Both the position numbers and the translations under genes were made by a program. A stretch of DNA of 64,000 bases from assembly GCF_902729445.1 (NCBI RefSeq), contig NZ_CACVCE010000023.1:198539-262538 (forward strand), given 5' to 3'. The stretch comes from Magnetospirillum sp902729445 (GTDB lineage: Bacteria; Pseudomonadota; Alphaproteobacteria; Rhodospirillales; Magnetospirillaceae). Under the pieces are notes generated by a model. The model was not told where the DNA came from, searched no databases, and saw nothing but the letters and a program-made list of their open reading frames with translations. This document shows positions 7,094 to 15,471 of the stretch, piece after piece. The number at the start of each line of letters is the position of its first letter. The first letter of the stretch is position 1.

Positions 7094-8380
7094 TCAGGGG
7101 GTCGGGCGCCCGGCCACCACGATGGTCAAGGCGTCGGCATCCAGCAGACGTTTGGCGGCGCGGCGCGTGTCGGCCAGGGTCACCGCCTCGATGAAGCCGT
7201 TCCGCCGTTCCAGATAGTCCAGTCCCAGCTTGTCGGTCTGCATGGTCACCATCAGGCCGGCGATGGCTGCGGTGGAATCCAGCGACAACGGGAACGAACC
7301 GGTCAGATAGGTCTTGGCGTTGGCCAGTTCGGTCTCGGTCGGGCCTTGCTCGGCCATGCTGCGCCATTCGGCCTTGATCAGGTCCAGCGAGGTGTTGATG
7401 CGGGCGTTCTCGGTGGCGACGCCGCCGATGACGATGCCGCCCCGATCGAACGGCATCAGGTAGGAATAGACCGAATAGGCCAGGCCGCGCTTTTCGCGCA
7501 CTTCCTCGGTCAGGCGCGACGAGAAGCCGCCGCCGCCCAGGATGTAATTGACCACATAGGCCGGCCACCAGTCGGGATCGTCGCGCTTGATGCCGGCGGA
7601 CCCGAACATCGCGACACTTTGCGGGTTGTCCAGGACCACCAGTTCGGTGCGACCGCCGAAGGCTGCGGCCTCGGGGACGTTGATCGGCGGATGGCGGGCC
7701 GGCAGCGAGGCGAAGGTGCGGTCGAGCAGCGGCCCCAGCTCGGCCGGGGTAATATCGCCGGACACGCCGATCACCATGCCCTCGCGGGAAAGCCAGGTCT
7801 TGGCGAAGGACTTCAGCTCGGCGGTGGTGATGGCCTTGATGCTGGCGGCGTCGCCCTTCAGCGGGCGGCCATAGGGGTGATCGGGGAAGGCGGCGCGGTA
7901 CCACGCCTTCGAGGCCTGCGCCTCGGGGCTTTGCTGCTCGCGGGCCAGGCCGGCCAGGATCTGGCCGCGGATGCGTTCCACCGGCTCCTTGTCGAAGCGG
8001 GGCTGGGTCATGGCCAGGCGCAACAGCTCGAAGGCGGTGTCGCGGTGCTCGGTGAGGGTCTTCAGATGGCCGCGCAGGCGGTCCTTGCCGGCATCGAAGC
8101 CCAGGCTGATGGCCAGATCCTCCAGCTTGCCCTGGAAGGCCTGGGAATCATAGGGGCCAGCCCCTTCGTCCAGCAGGGCGCTCATCATGTGGGCGGTGCC
8201 GGGCTTGGCGTCGATGGCGGCGCCGCCGGCAAAGGCGATTTCGACCGCCAGGATCGGGTTGGCATGGTCCTGGACCAGCCAGGCCTCGATACCGCCGGGG
8301 CTGACCACCCGTTCGACGGTGACGGCGTAGGCCGGCCAGGCCGTCAGCAGGGCCAGGACGACAAGCAGACGGCGGATCAT
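7094..8380 (-). CDS. M16-family peptidase-like protein lacking the zinc motif
   Basis: A 428-residue secreted protein beginning with a signal peptide (MIRRLLVVLALLTAWPAYA). Its fold matches M16 insulinase/pitrilysin peptidases, with the second-domain block VVNYILGGGGFSSRLTEEVREKRGLAYSV. The place of the zinc-binding HxxEH reads GTAHMMSALLDEG, so the second His and the Glu are missing and it is presumably not catalytic. It overlaps the active partner gene by four bases (8377-8380). Paired active and inactive M16 subunits are known to form heterodimeric peptidases, so this is probably the non-catalytic half acting in the periplasm. Confidence 0.9.
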   Translation of the reverse strand: MIRRLLVVLALLTAWPAYAVTVERVVSPGGIEAWLVQDHANPILAVEIAFAGGAAIDAKPGTAHMMSALLDEGAGPYDSQAFQGKLEDLAISLGFDAGKDRLRGHLKTLTEHRDTAFELLRLAMTQPRFDKEPVERIRGQILAGLAREQQSPEAQASKAWYRAAFPDHPYGRPLKGDAASIKAITTAELKSFAKTWLSREGMVIGVSGDITPAELGPLLDRTFASLPARHPPINVPEAAAFGGRTELVVLDNPQSVAMFGSAGIKRDDPDWWPAYVVNYILGGGGFSSRLTEEVREKRGLAYSVYSYLMPFDRGGIVIGGVATENARINTSLDLIKAEWRSMAEQGPTETELANAKTYLTGSFPLSLDSTAAIAGLMVTMQTDKLGLDYLERRNGFIEAVTLADTRRAAKRLLDADALTIVVAGRPTP

Positions 8381-9729
8381 CGGCGGGTCTCCTGCTGGGC
8401 GGGCAACAACAGGCCGGTGACCGAGGCGCGTTCGTCCAGCACGGCGCGCGCGGCTTGCGACACCTGCTCGGGCGTGACGGCGGCGATGCGTTCGGGCCAG
8501 GCCTCGACATCGGCGACCGACTGGCCGGTGGTCAGCGCCTCGCCCAGCACGCGCGCCGCGGTATGCAGGCTGTCGCGGGCGAAGGTGATTCCGGCCTTCA
8601 GGCGGGCTTGCGCACGGGTGACCTCGGGGGCGGTGACGCCGTCCTTGGCGACGCGGGCGATCTCGGCCAGCACCGCCGTTTCCAGCTTGTCCATGCCTAC
8701 TCCCGGGCGCGGGCTGGCGCTGATGCCGAAGCTGCCCCAATCCAGCGCTTCGGCCTCGTACCAGGCGCCGGCCGAGGCGGCCAGGCCCTGCTCGACCACC
8801 AACGATTTGTAAAGCCGGCTGGTGGCGCCGCCCCCCAGGACCTCGGCCAGAATCTGCAGGGCATAGGGCCGGGTCTTGTCGGTGGCGCTGGCATAGCTGG
8901 GGGCGACATGCTGGCGCATCCAGCTGGGCTGGCGGACGCGGGCGTCGCGGAGTTCGATGCGGCGGGCGCCTGCCTGCGGCGGTTCGGCGGCGCGGAGGCG
9001 GGGCTCGAGTGTCTCGGGCTTCAGGGGGGCGTAATATTTGTCGGCCAGCGCCTTGACCTGTTCCGGCACCACGTCGCCGGCGACGATCAGGATGGCGTTG
9101 TTGGGGGCGTACCAGCGCCGATAGAAGGCCAGCGCGTCCTCGCGGGTCAGCCCGGCCAGCTCGGCCGGCCAGCCGATGACCGGGCGGCGATAGGGATGGG
9201 TCAGGTAAAGCGCCGCTTCCATCCGCTCGTGCAGCAGGGCGGACGGGTTGTTGTCGGTCCGCGAGCTGCGTTCTTCCTGCACCACCTTCAGCTCGGAGCG
9301 GACATGGGCATCGTCCAGGGTCAGGTTGCGCATGCGGTCGGCTTCCATGCGCATCACCATTTCCAGGCGGTCGGCGGCGATGTTCTGGAAATAGGCGGTG
9401 TAGTCCGACGAGGTGAAGGCGTTGTCGCGCCCGCCGTTCCTGGCGACGATCTTCGAGAACTCGCCAGGGGCGATGTCCGGCGTGCCCTTGAACATCAGAT
9501 GTTCCAGGAAGTGGGCGATGCCCGACTTGCCGGCCGGTTCGTCGGCGGCGCCGACCTTGTACCACACCATATGGCTGACGATGGGGGCGCGGTGGTTTTC
9601 CACCACCACCACCTGCATGCCGTTGGCCAATTGGTAGGTGGTGGGATCGAAGATGGCGGCGGTGGCCGCCACCGGCACCAGCGCGGTCAGCAGGGCCGCC
9701 GCGCGGGCAATGGCCAGAAACCTCATCAA
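8377..9729 (-). CDS. M16-family zinc metallopeptidase (catalytic partner)
   Basis: A 450-residue protein with a signal peptide (residues 1-25) and the M16 active-site motif H73-F-L-E76-H77 in SGIAHFLEHLMFKG. An E-rich helix downstream supplies the distal zinc ligand in this family, and LAEVLGGGATSRLYKSLVVEQGLA is the C-domain block. It is first in a two-gene unit with the inactive homologue. Substrate is unknown; secreted bacterial M16 peptidases usually cut short or unfolded peptides. The ATG at 9729 or the next codon may be the start. Confidence 0.92.
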   Translation of the reverse strand: MMRFLAIARAAALLTALVPVAATAAIFDPTTYQLANGMQVVVVENHRAPIVSHMVWYKVGAADEPAGKSGIAHFLEHLMFKGTPDIAPGEFSKIVARNGGRDNAFTSSDYTAYFQNIAADRLEMVMRMEADRMRNLTLDDAHVRSELKVVQEERSSRTDNNPSALLHERMEAALYLTHPYRRPVIGWPAELAGLTREDALAFYRRWYAPNNAILIVAGDVVPEQVKALADKYYAPLKPETLEPRLRAAEPPQAGARRIELRDARVRQPSWMRQHVAPSYASATDKTRPYALQILAEVLGGGATSRLYKSLVVEQGLAASAGAWYEAEALDWGSFGISASPRPGVGMDKLETAVLAEIARVAKDGVTAPEVTRAQARLKAGITFARDSLHTAARVLGEALTTGQSVADVEAWPERIAAVTPEQVSQAARAVLDERASVTGLLLPAQQETRR

Positions 9730-9814
9730 TCCTCCGCATCACATCCTGGTCCGCTTGCCCCGGATATGGGGCAAGCGTCAAGGACAGGCAAGGGTACGCG
9801 CTTTTTGTCCAGGC

Positions 9815-10258
9815 TCAAGCGGCGAACTGGCTTTTGGCGGCGCGCGCCTTGGCGGCGTCCTCGGCGGAATAGGCGGCTCCCTGCCACAGCAGGTGATAGC
9901 CGGTTTCCTCGTTGCCGTTCTCGCACAGCGCCAGCACGTCCTTGAACAGCGGCTGGAAGGTCTCGGACCGATGCGAGGCCTCGTGCTCGGCGAAGCTTCG
10001 CCAGAAGGTGACGATCAGCGCCTCGCGGTCCTTCAGCGGGCTTTCCACCGCCTGGCCGACGGTCGAGCCCTCGTTCGAGATGAAGCCGGCATTCAGGCAC
10101 ACGAAGCCGCCGATGAAGCCGGTTTCGGAATGGAAGGTCTTGACGTTCTCGCACAGCAGCGCGACCCGCTCCTGCAGGTCGTCGACGTCGAAGCCGTCCT
10201 TCAAGATGACGCGGTTGACGGTGATGACGCCGTCGGACGGAAAGCCGGAAATCAACAT
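9815..10258 (-). CDS. Conserved hypothetical protein, possible antibiotic biosynthesis monooxygenase-like fold
   Basis: A 147-residue soluble protein. The pattern VNRVILKDGFDVDDLQERVALLCENVKTFHSETGFIGG, then REALIVTFWRSFAEHEASHRSE, resembles the ABM ferredoxin-like fold with its WRSxxAHEAS segment, and internal repetition suggests a dimeric beta barrel. Such proteins include small monooxygenases and haem-binding proteins, so no reaction is assigned. The start follows a normal family N-terminus MLISGFPSDG. The divergent gap to 10395 is A/T-rich and may hold promoters for both sides. Confidence 0.6.
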   Translation of the reverse strand: MLISGFPSDGVITVNRVILKDGFDVDDLQERVALLCENVKTFHSETGFIGGFVCLNAGFISNEGSTVGQAVESPLKDREALIVTFWRSFAEHEASHRSETFQPLFKDVLALCENGNEETGYHLLWQGAAYSAEDAAKARAAKSQFAA

Positions 10259-10394
10259 GGAGAGCCTCGTTTCAAAAGTGAACTCTAATATACATAACGC
10301 ACTAAGACGCATTATCAAGATGCGAGAATGATCTGCCCCTTGCGTCGCGGACGCTTGCGGTCGAAAATGCGGCGAACTCTCCGGGGGGAAGCGT

Positions 10395-11786
10395 TTGACC
10401 AAGCCGACACGGGCCTCGATACAATTGGAAGCAGGGCGCGCCCTGGCCGATGGCGCCAGGGCCTGGTCGGACGGCGACGTCGATGCGGCGGTCAGCGGGT
10501 TCTCGCGCGCGGCTCTGCTGAATCCGGGCATGCCGCTGGCCCACATGAATCTGGGGGTGGCGCTGCGCCGGCAGGGCAAGGTGGTGGCGGCGCTGGCGTC
10601 GTACCGCCGGGCCTTGGCCCTGGGCGGTGCCGATCCCGCGCTTCATTCCAACATGGGCAACGCGCTGCGCGAGGCCGGCGAGTTGATCGAGGCGGAAGGC
10701 TTCCTGCGCCAGGCGGCGGCGGCCCAGCCCGAGAACGCGTCCTTCGCCTATAATCTGGCGCTGCTGCTGCGCGACCGCCGCCAGCATGCCGAGGCGCGGG
10801 CGATTTTCGCCAAGCTGGTGGCCGACCATCCCGACAGCGGCGATTATGCGTGGGACTTGGCGCTGTCGGACCTTTATCTGCAAGATTACGAAGCCGGTTT
10901 CGCCGGCTACGAGGCACGCTGGCGCCTGGCCCGCTCGCCCGAACGCAAGTTCGAAGGCACACGCTGGCTGCCGGGCGCCGACATCACCGGCAAGACGGTG
11001 CTGGTCACCGCCGAGCAAGGCTTCGGCGACGCCCTGCAATTCGCCCGTTTCCTGCCGGTGCTGGCCGGCAAGGGGGCGCGGCTGGTGGTCGAGTGCCAGC
11101 CCGAGCTTCTGGACCTGTTCGGGGCCATCGCCGGGGTGAATGCGGTGGTGCCCAAGGGGGCGCCGCCGCCGGCCTACGATCTGTGGACGCCGATCATGAG
11201 CCTGGCTTGGCTGCTGGGCACCACCATGCAGACCATCCCGGTCCAGTTACCCTATCTGCGGCCGCCGCGCGCCTTGACCAGCCATCTGGGCCGGCCGCCG
11301 GGCACGGTGCTCAATGTCGGCCTGATCTGGGCCGGCAAGACCACGCCGCGCGACCGGTCGTGGCCGTTCGACAAGCTGATGCCCCTGCTGTCCGACCCGC
11401 GCGTGGCGGTGTGGAGCCTGCAGATGGGCGAGCGCAGCGCCGATCTGGCGACCCATGGCGCCAGCGCCCTGGTGCGCGATCTGGCCCCGTTGATCGGCTC
11501 GTTCGGCGATACCGCCGCGCTGATGGCCGAACTGGACCTGATCATCACCATCGACACCTCGGCCGCCCATCTGGCCGGCGCGCTGGGCAAGCCGGTATGG
11601 ATGCTGCTGCGCTATGTGTCGGATTGGCGCTGGCTGGACGAGGGCGAGGGCAGTGCCTGGTACCCGACCATGCGGCTGTTCCGCCAGGCCGATCCCTTCG
11701 ACTTCGACGGCCCGGTCGCCCGTATGGCCGAGATGCTGAAGACCGTGGCCGACAAGCGGGCGGGGCAAGCCAAGGCCCCTGCTTGA
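10395..11786 (+). CDS. TPR protein with C-terminal glycosyltransferase-like domain
   Basis: A 463-residue protein. Residues from about 20 to 170 form four or so tetratricopeptide repeats (AHMNLGVALRRQGKVVAALASYRRALAL; ALHSNMGNALREAGE). The C-terminal half resembles the heptosyltransferase/family-9 fold: EQGFGDALQFARFLPVLAGKG near its start and DLIITIDTSAAHLAGALGKPVWMLL near its end. Proteins of this design are frequent in Magnetospirillum-type genomes and may act in surface glycosylation, but acceptor and donor are unknown. It stands alone, divergent from the gene at 9815 and convergent with the phage lysis genes. Confidence 0.75.
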   Translation: MTKPTRASIQLEAGRALADGARAWSDGDVDAAVSGFSRAALLNPGMPLAHMNLGVALRRQGKVVAALASYRRALALGGADPALHSNMGNALREAGELIEAEGFLRQAAAAQPENASFAYNLALLLRDRRQHAEARAIFAKLVADHPDSGDYAWDLALSDLYLQDYEAGFAGYEARWRLARSPERKFEGTRWLPGADITGKTVLVTAEQGFGDALQFARFLPVLAGKGARLVVECQPELLDLFGAIAGVNAVVPKGAPPPAYDLWTPIMSLAWLLGTTMQTIPVQLPYLRPPRALTSHLGRPPGTVLNVGLIWAGKTTPRDRSWPFDKLMPLLSDPRVAVWSLQMGERSADLATHGASALVRDLAPLIGSFGDTAALMAELDLIITIDTSAAHLAGALGKPVWMLLRYVSDWRWLDEGEGSAWYPTMRLFRQADPFDFDGPVARMAEMLKTVADKRAGQAKAPA

Positions 11787-12287
11787 TCAGGGACGGGGTT
11801 GGACAGCCTTGTCCTGGCTTCGCTTGACCACCGCCACCCCCAGCACGCCCAAGGCGATGCCCCAGATCGGGCTGGTATTGACCAGGGCGGTGATGATGGC
11901 CGGCGCCTGGGTCGGCTCGGCGACGATGGCCCAGGCGATGGCGGCCATGGTGGCGGTCCAGGTGATGGCCACCGCATAGCCGAAGGTCGGCCGCCAGCGG
12001 CGGACATACCAATCCTCGGACCGGATTTCGGCACGCAGCGAGGCGTTGACCTGGGCCAGGGCGGCCCGCGCCTCGATACTGTCCAGTTCGGTCATGCGTT
12101 CCAGGTGGCGGTTGGCCTCGGCCACCTGCTCGGGCGTGATGGCGCGGTCGGACAAGGCCTGGCCGACCTGGGCCAGGGCGGCGGATGCGGTCTTGGCGGC
12201 GGGATGGTCAAGGCCGTCCAGGGCCGACCCCACGGCTTTCGCCAGCAGGGGCAGCCCGACCGAGGCGATCAGGGCGGGAATCATCAT
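11787..12287 (-). CDS. Phage holin-like protein (3-TM holin family)
   Basis: A 166-residue protein with a helical N-terminus and two or three membrane segments in the second half (FGYAVAITWTATMAAIAWAIV and ALVNTSPIWGIALGVLGVAVV), preceded by RSEDWYVRRWRPTFGY. This W-x-x-R-x-W-R-P motif before the membrane helices is typical of the 3TM holin family that controls endolysin release. It directly follows the cell-wall hydrolase gene, a normal lysis pair. Start ATG at 12287; the ATG one codon later is possible. Confidence 0.75.
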   Translation of the reverse strand: MMIPALIASVGLPLLAKAVGSALDGLDHPAAKTASAALAQVGQALSDRAITPEQVAEANRHLERMTELDSIEARAALAQVNASLRAEIRSEDWYVRRWRPTFGYAVAITWTATMAAIAWAIVAEPTQAPAIITALVNTSPIWGIALGVLGVAVVKRSQDKAVQPRP

Positions 12288-12289
12288 CG

Positions 12290-12760
12290 TCACTCCACAT
12301 TGGCGTAGAACAGGAAGGGGCCGATCTCGGCCATGGGGAAGCGTCCCCGGGTCCAGGGCGGCAACTCGGTCTGGCGGTGCCAGTGGGTGGCGCCGCCGGT
12401 GGGGTCGGCAAGGATGCCGGCCATCGCCCGGCGCGCCGTGCGCACCGCGACGCGGAAGGCGCGGTCCTCCATGGTCACCGTCAACAGGCGGCAGGGCTTG
12501 CTCCAGCACGGGAACTGGCCGGGGCGGCGACAGATCTCATTGATGGAATTGCCCCACCAATAGCGCCCGCCCATGGCTTCGGCATGGCGCAGTCGGTTGA
12601 CCACCAGGGCGGCCAGGGCTTCCTTGGCCCGCAAGGATTCCGAGCGGGTCTCGCCCCACAGGGTGCGGGCCAGGACGTCAAGCGACGAGCCGGGTGGTGG
12701 CGGCCCCTGGCCCAGATCGGCATCGGGGGTCAGCGCGATATCGACCAGCAAGGCGCTCAT
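12290..12760 (-). CDS. Cell-wall hydrolase (SleB/Hydrolase_2 family), phage endolysin
   Basis: A 156-residue protein with ARTLWGETRSESLRAKEALAALVVNRLRHAE, the helix with a catalytic Glu seen in SleB-type lytic transglycosylases, followed by the family middle block INEICRRPGQFPCW and GATHWHR near the end. It degrades peptidoglycan. There is no signal peptide, in keeping with release by the adjacent holin. It overlaps the upstream gene by four bases. Confidence 0.85.
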   Translation of the reverse strand: MSALLVDIALTPDADLGQGPPPPGSSLDVLARTLWGETRSESLRAKEALAALVVNRLRHAEAMGGRYWWGNSINEICRRPGQFPCWSKPCRLLTVTMEDRAFRVAVRTARRAMAGILADPTGGATHWHRQTELPPWTRGRFPMAEIGPFLFYANVE

Positions 12761-13062
12761 GGCCGCCCCCCGCCGTGCTGCACGGCGTCCAGCTTGGCCT
12801 CGATGCGCACCAGATGCTCGGTCAGGCGGCGCTCGACATCCTTCAGATAGCCGGTGGTGGCATAGCTCTTGGCCACTTCCAGCTTGTAGGCGGACAGCGC
12901 CTCGCGCAATTGCGCCAGGCCGACCGCCAGTTTGTCCTCGATCTGGTCGTCGCGGTCGTCGCAGGTGATGCGGTTGCTCCACATCAGCCAGAACAGCCCG
13001 CCCAGCGCCGGCAATTCGACGGCGCTGATCCACCACATCAATTCGGTGCTCCAATGGTCCAT
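12757..13062 (-). CDS. Small membrane-anchored phage protein of unknown function
   Basis: A 101-residue protein with one N-terminal membrane segment (ELMWWISAVELPALGGLFWLMW) and a charged, helical remainder ending RRLTEHLVRIEAKLDAV. Single-pass proteins of this shape between terminase and endolysin can be spanins or lysis regulators, but no lipobox or spanin pair is visible. Not recognised more precisely. It overlaps the hydrolase gene by four bases. Confidence 0.7.
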   Translation of the reverse strand: MDHWSTELMWWISAVELPALGGLFWLMWSNRITCDDRDDQIEDKLAVGLAQLREALSAYKLEVAKSYATTGYLKDVERRLTEHLVRIEAKLDAVQHGGGRP

Positions 13063-13082
13063 CGGGGGAAACTCCGTCGGGT

Positions 13083-14570
13083 TCAGGGGGTGAAGTCGGT
13101 GTCGGCGACCAGTCCGGACCCGCCCGGGCGCCAATCGCGACGTTCGAGCGCGCCGGCGGTCGGGCGGCGGCCCAGGCGGACCGGCTGGGCCAGCAGGCAG
13201 CCGGCCACCGCGTCCAGGCCGTCGTCGCGGCATTTGCCGCCGGGCAGCCATTCGCGCATCTCGGTGATGAAGGGCGTCGCCCACACCGAGCGGTGCGCCG
13301 CCAGCGCGCCGGCGGCCAGAACGGCGTCGAAGGCATCGACGATGCGCTGGTCCTTGGCGCGATGGCTGGACATTTCGACCACGGCGCAGGGCGTGCCTTG
13401 GGCGGCCAGCTCGCGGCGCAACAGGCCGGGCAGGAAGCGGCCCAGGCCGTTGGTTTCCAGCGACACCGCCGGCAGGAACAAGTCGCGGGCGAAGCGGGCG
13501 ACCTGGCGGCACAGCTGGGTCGCCTCGTCGATGTCGGTCTGGGCCGGGTCGTGGGTCAGGTAACTGACCCGGTGCAGCCAATAGCCGCCATCGGCATCGG
13601 TATAAAGGGCGGCGATCACGCTGGAATCGCCCTTGCCGGGCGCCCCGTAGGCCGGGTCCCACCAGCACGACGCCGACACCAGGCGCTTGCCGTCCAGCGA
13701 CAGCACCGGCAGATGGTTGCCCTCGGCATAGACCAACTCGGCCTCGTACAGGCGCAGGCGGTCGGGGTCCAGCCGGCCGTCGGCGATGTTGACCGGCTTC
13801 AGCATCATCTGGCTGTCGAACTTGTTGGGGCCGGTGCGTCGCCGGATTCCGGCGATCTTGTCGGGCGGAAAACGCTCGGGCCAGGCCGAGCGGCCCTTGT
13901 CGTCCTGCAGCGGAATCTCGAGACGCGAGAACCCGTCCAGGAACGGGCGTGTCTCGCCGGCCTCGGGCCGGGCCTCGGCCGCGTAGATGGTATAGAACGA
14001 ATGCGGCGTGCCGACGTAAAGCTGCATCCCGCCCGGCACCAGGACATAGTCGGTCTCGGCCAGGCGTTCGCGCAGATCGACGCGCTTGGGCGCGCTGTCG
14101 CAGGTGTTGGGCACCTCGACGTCGTCGCAGATCAAGATGTCGGCGCGCGAGCCGGTGATGTTGGCGCCGATGCCCTTGGCGATCATCGACGGATCGCGCA
14201 ATTCGCCGGGCCGGTTGACGGTGAACTGATCCGACGCCCATTGCTCGCGGCGCTTGGGCTTCAGCCCTTGCGTCAGCGGGTGGCGCTCGACGATGCGCTT
14301 GACGTTTCTGACCATCTTCTTCGCCAGGGCGAAGTCGGCGGCCAGCACCATGATGCGCAGGTCGGGCTGGGTGGTCAGGACCCAGGCGCAGAACAGGCCG
14401 ACGATGGTCGACTTGCCGGAATTGCGAAAGGCCATCAGCAGTAATTCGCGCCGATGGCCGCGCCAGCCGGCGGCCAGCCAGCGGGCCATGCGCAGATGAT
14501 GGCGGGGCGTCGGCAGACCCAGTTTGTTGTTCCAGATCCACAGGAATTCGGGAAAGCCGGCCGGCTTCAT
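13083..14570 (-). CDS. Phage terminase large subunit
   Basis: A 495-residue DNA-packaging motor protein. Walker A is FRNSGKST near residue 50, Walker B ILICDDVE near residue 145, and the C-terminal nuclease domain includes WWDPAYGAPGKGDSSVIA and KDQRIVDAFDAVLAAG, with acidic residues suited to metal binding. TerL cuts concatemers and drives DNA into the prohead, docking on the portal, which is not encoded here. It overlaps the small upstream gene by four bases, as expected for a terS-terL pair. Confidence 0.92.
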   Translation of the reverse strand: MKPAGFPEFLWIWNNKLGLPTPRHHLRMARWLAAGWRGHRRELLLMAFRNSGKSTIVGLFCAWVLTTQPDLRIMVLAADFALAKKMVRNVKRIVERHPLTQGLKPKRREQWASDQFTVNRPGELRDPSMIAKGIGANITGSRADILICDDVEVPNTCDSAPKRVDLRERLAETDYVLVPGGMQLYVGTPHSFYTIYAAEARPEAGETRPFLDGFSRLEIPLQDDKGRSAWPERFPPDKIAGIRRRTGPNKFDSQMMLKPVNIADGRLDPDRLRLYEAELVYAEGNHLPVLSLDGKRLVSASCWWDPAYGAPGKGDSSVIAALYTDADGGYWLHRVSYLTHDPAQTDIDEATQLCRQVARFARDLFLPAVSLETNGLGRFLPGLLRRELAAQGTPCAVVEMSSHRAKDQRIVDAFDAVLAAGALAAHRSVWATPFITEMREWLPGGKCRDDGLDAVAGCLLAQPVRLGRRPTAGALERRDWRPGGSGLVADTDFTP

Positions 14571-14878
14571 TCCTCGTCCTCCTCGTCATCGTTGGACAGC
14601 AGGGACAAGGAGGCGCGGGCCTCGGCCAACAGGGCGTCCAGGCTGGGCTCGGCCGGGTCGGCTCCGCCATCCTGGCCGTCGGCCCAGCGGGCCAGCTTGA
14701 CCAGCACCTCGACATGGGCCAGGGCCGCCTTGGCCGCAGCCTGCCAGGCGGCGAAGCCCTTGGCGTCGGCCGGCGGCTCGTCGGCGGTGAAGCGCCCATA
14801 GGATTCGAGTGCGGCGCTGATCCGCGCCGGCAAGGTGCGCCGAAGTTCGGCGCGCAGGGTGTCGAGATCGTCGGGCAT
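14567..14878 (-). CDS. Probable terminase small subunit
   Basis: A 103-residue, mostly helical and acidic protein ending in a run of Asp/Glu. No helix-turn-helix can be named with confidence. The call rests on position: it lies directly upstream of terL with a 4-bp overlap, the terS place in T7-like order. It may instead be an unrelated small phage protein. Confidence 0.55.
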   Translation of the reverse strand: MPDDLDTLRAELRRTLPARISAALESYGRFTADEPPADAKGFAAWQAAAKAALAHVEVLVKLARWADGQDGGADPAEPSLDALLAEARASLSLLSNDDEEDEE

Positions 14879-14905
14879 GGGTTCCCCCTTGGGGCTGAAA
14901 GGAAA

Positions 14906-14936
14906 GCCCCGCCCCGACGTGATGTCGGGGCGGGGC
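14906..14936 (-). terminator. Intrinsic terminator in prophage (after 20-codon gene)
   Basis: A perfect 13-bp stem, GCCCCGCCCCGAC with its complement, closes a 5-nt loop and on the minus strand is followed by TTTCC. It lies between the 20-codon gene and the terminase genes. Confidence 0.75.
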
Positions 14937-14949
14937 GATGGAAGAACGA

Positions 14950-15012
14950 TCAGGCGTTGGTGATGTCGGAATTGCCGTTTCCGGTGACGGTGTCTTCATG
15001 GAACTGGGCCAT
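14950..15012 (-). CDS. 20-residue prophage mini-protein
   Basis: A short frame starting MAQFHEDTV and ending SDITNA, rich in Asn, Thr and Gly. It has a GGAG ribosome site seven or so bases before its ATG and is followed directly by an intrinsic terminator. Nothing in the sequence suggests a membrane or DNA-binding role. Start, ribosome site, stop and terminator in the correct order make it a credible gene, but the product has no recognised relatives. Confidence 0.45.
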   Translation of the reverse strand: MAQFHEDTVTGNGNSDITNA

Positions 15013-15036
15013 GGTGATCTCCGGTGGTCAAAGAAA

Positions 15037-15067
15037 AGCCCCGCTCCGGCTGGGCCGGAACGGGGCT
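15037..15067 (-). terminator. Intrinsic terminator in prophage (after 24-codon gene)
   Basis: AGCCCCG and CGGGGCT outer arms with a further paired inner segment form a stable hairpin; on the minus strand it is followed by TTTTCTTT. It separates the two mini-genes. Confidence 0.8.
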
Positions 15068-15087
15068 GGAAGGCGGGGGAACAACGA

Positions 15088-15162
15088 TCAGCCCTGGGCC
15101 GGCACCTGCGGCTTCGGGTTCTTCACCGGCTTGTGGCCGGGATTGATGGGGAAGGGAGGCAT
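15088..15162 (-). CDS. 24-residue proline-rich prophage mini-protein
   Basis: A short frame beginning MPPFPINPGHKPVK and ending QVPAQG, with seven prolines and four lysines and no hydrophobic stretch. A GGAG ribosome site lies six bases before the ATG, and an intrinsic terminator follows 20 bp after the stop. Together with the 20-codon gene it forms a pair of terminated mini-cassettes between the tail-fibre and terminase genes. Function unknown. Confidence 0.45.
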   Translation of the reverse strand: MPPFPINPGHKPVKNPKPQVPAQG

Positions 15163-15200
15163 CGGGTTCTCCGTGATGGATGGGGTGAAGAGGTTCGGGA

Positions 15201-15470
15201 TCAATTGCCGTTGGCCAGTCGCCGCCGGAGCAAGTCGATGGCTCGATCCGTCGCCATCAGCCAATCCCGGCCTTCTGGTGTCAGAATGGCGTCACGCAGA
15301 CGACGGTTGGTGATGGTGGCCTCGATGTCGGCGATGTCGCGCAAGATCGCGGCCTTGGCGGCGATCGACTGATCGATTGAGCGAGCAAGCTCGATCGCCG
15401 TGATCTCCTCGACGGTCAGCGGAACGTCCCTGGCTTGTCCGGTCGAGATATCGATTTCAATGCGGCGCAT
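15201..15470 (-). CDS. Small phage protein, possible tail-fibre accessory protein
   Basis: An 89-residue, helical protein starting MRRIEIDISTGQARDVPLTVEEI, the kind of N-terminus seen in small proteins next to phage tail fibres. It directly follows the repeat-bearing fibre gene (1 bp gap), so a chaperone or fibre-assembly role is plausible but not shown. Confidence 0.65.
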   Translation of the reverse strand: MRRIEIDISTGQARDVPLTVEEITAIELARSIDQSIAAKAAILRDIADIEATITNRRLRDAILTPEGRDWLMATDRAIDLLRRRLANGN

Positions 15471-15471
15471 G

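Noticed and set aside
5907..7904. 665-codon version of the diguanylate cyclase
   Set aside because: The added N-terminal 288 residues are an out-of-frame reading of the M16 gene. The ATG at 7040 gives a proper membrane anchor.
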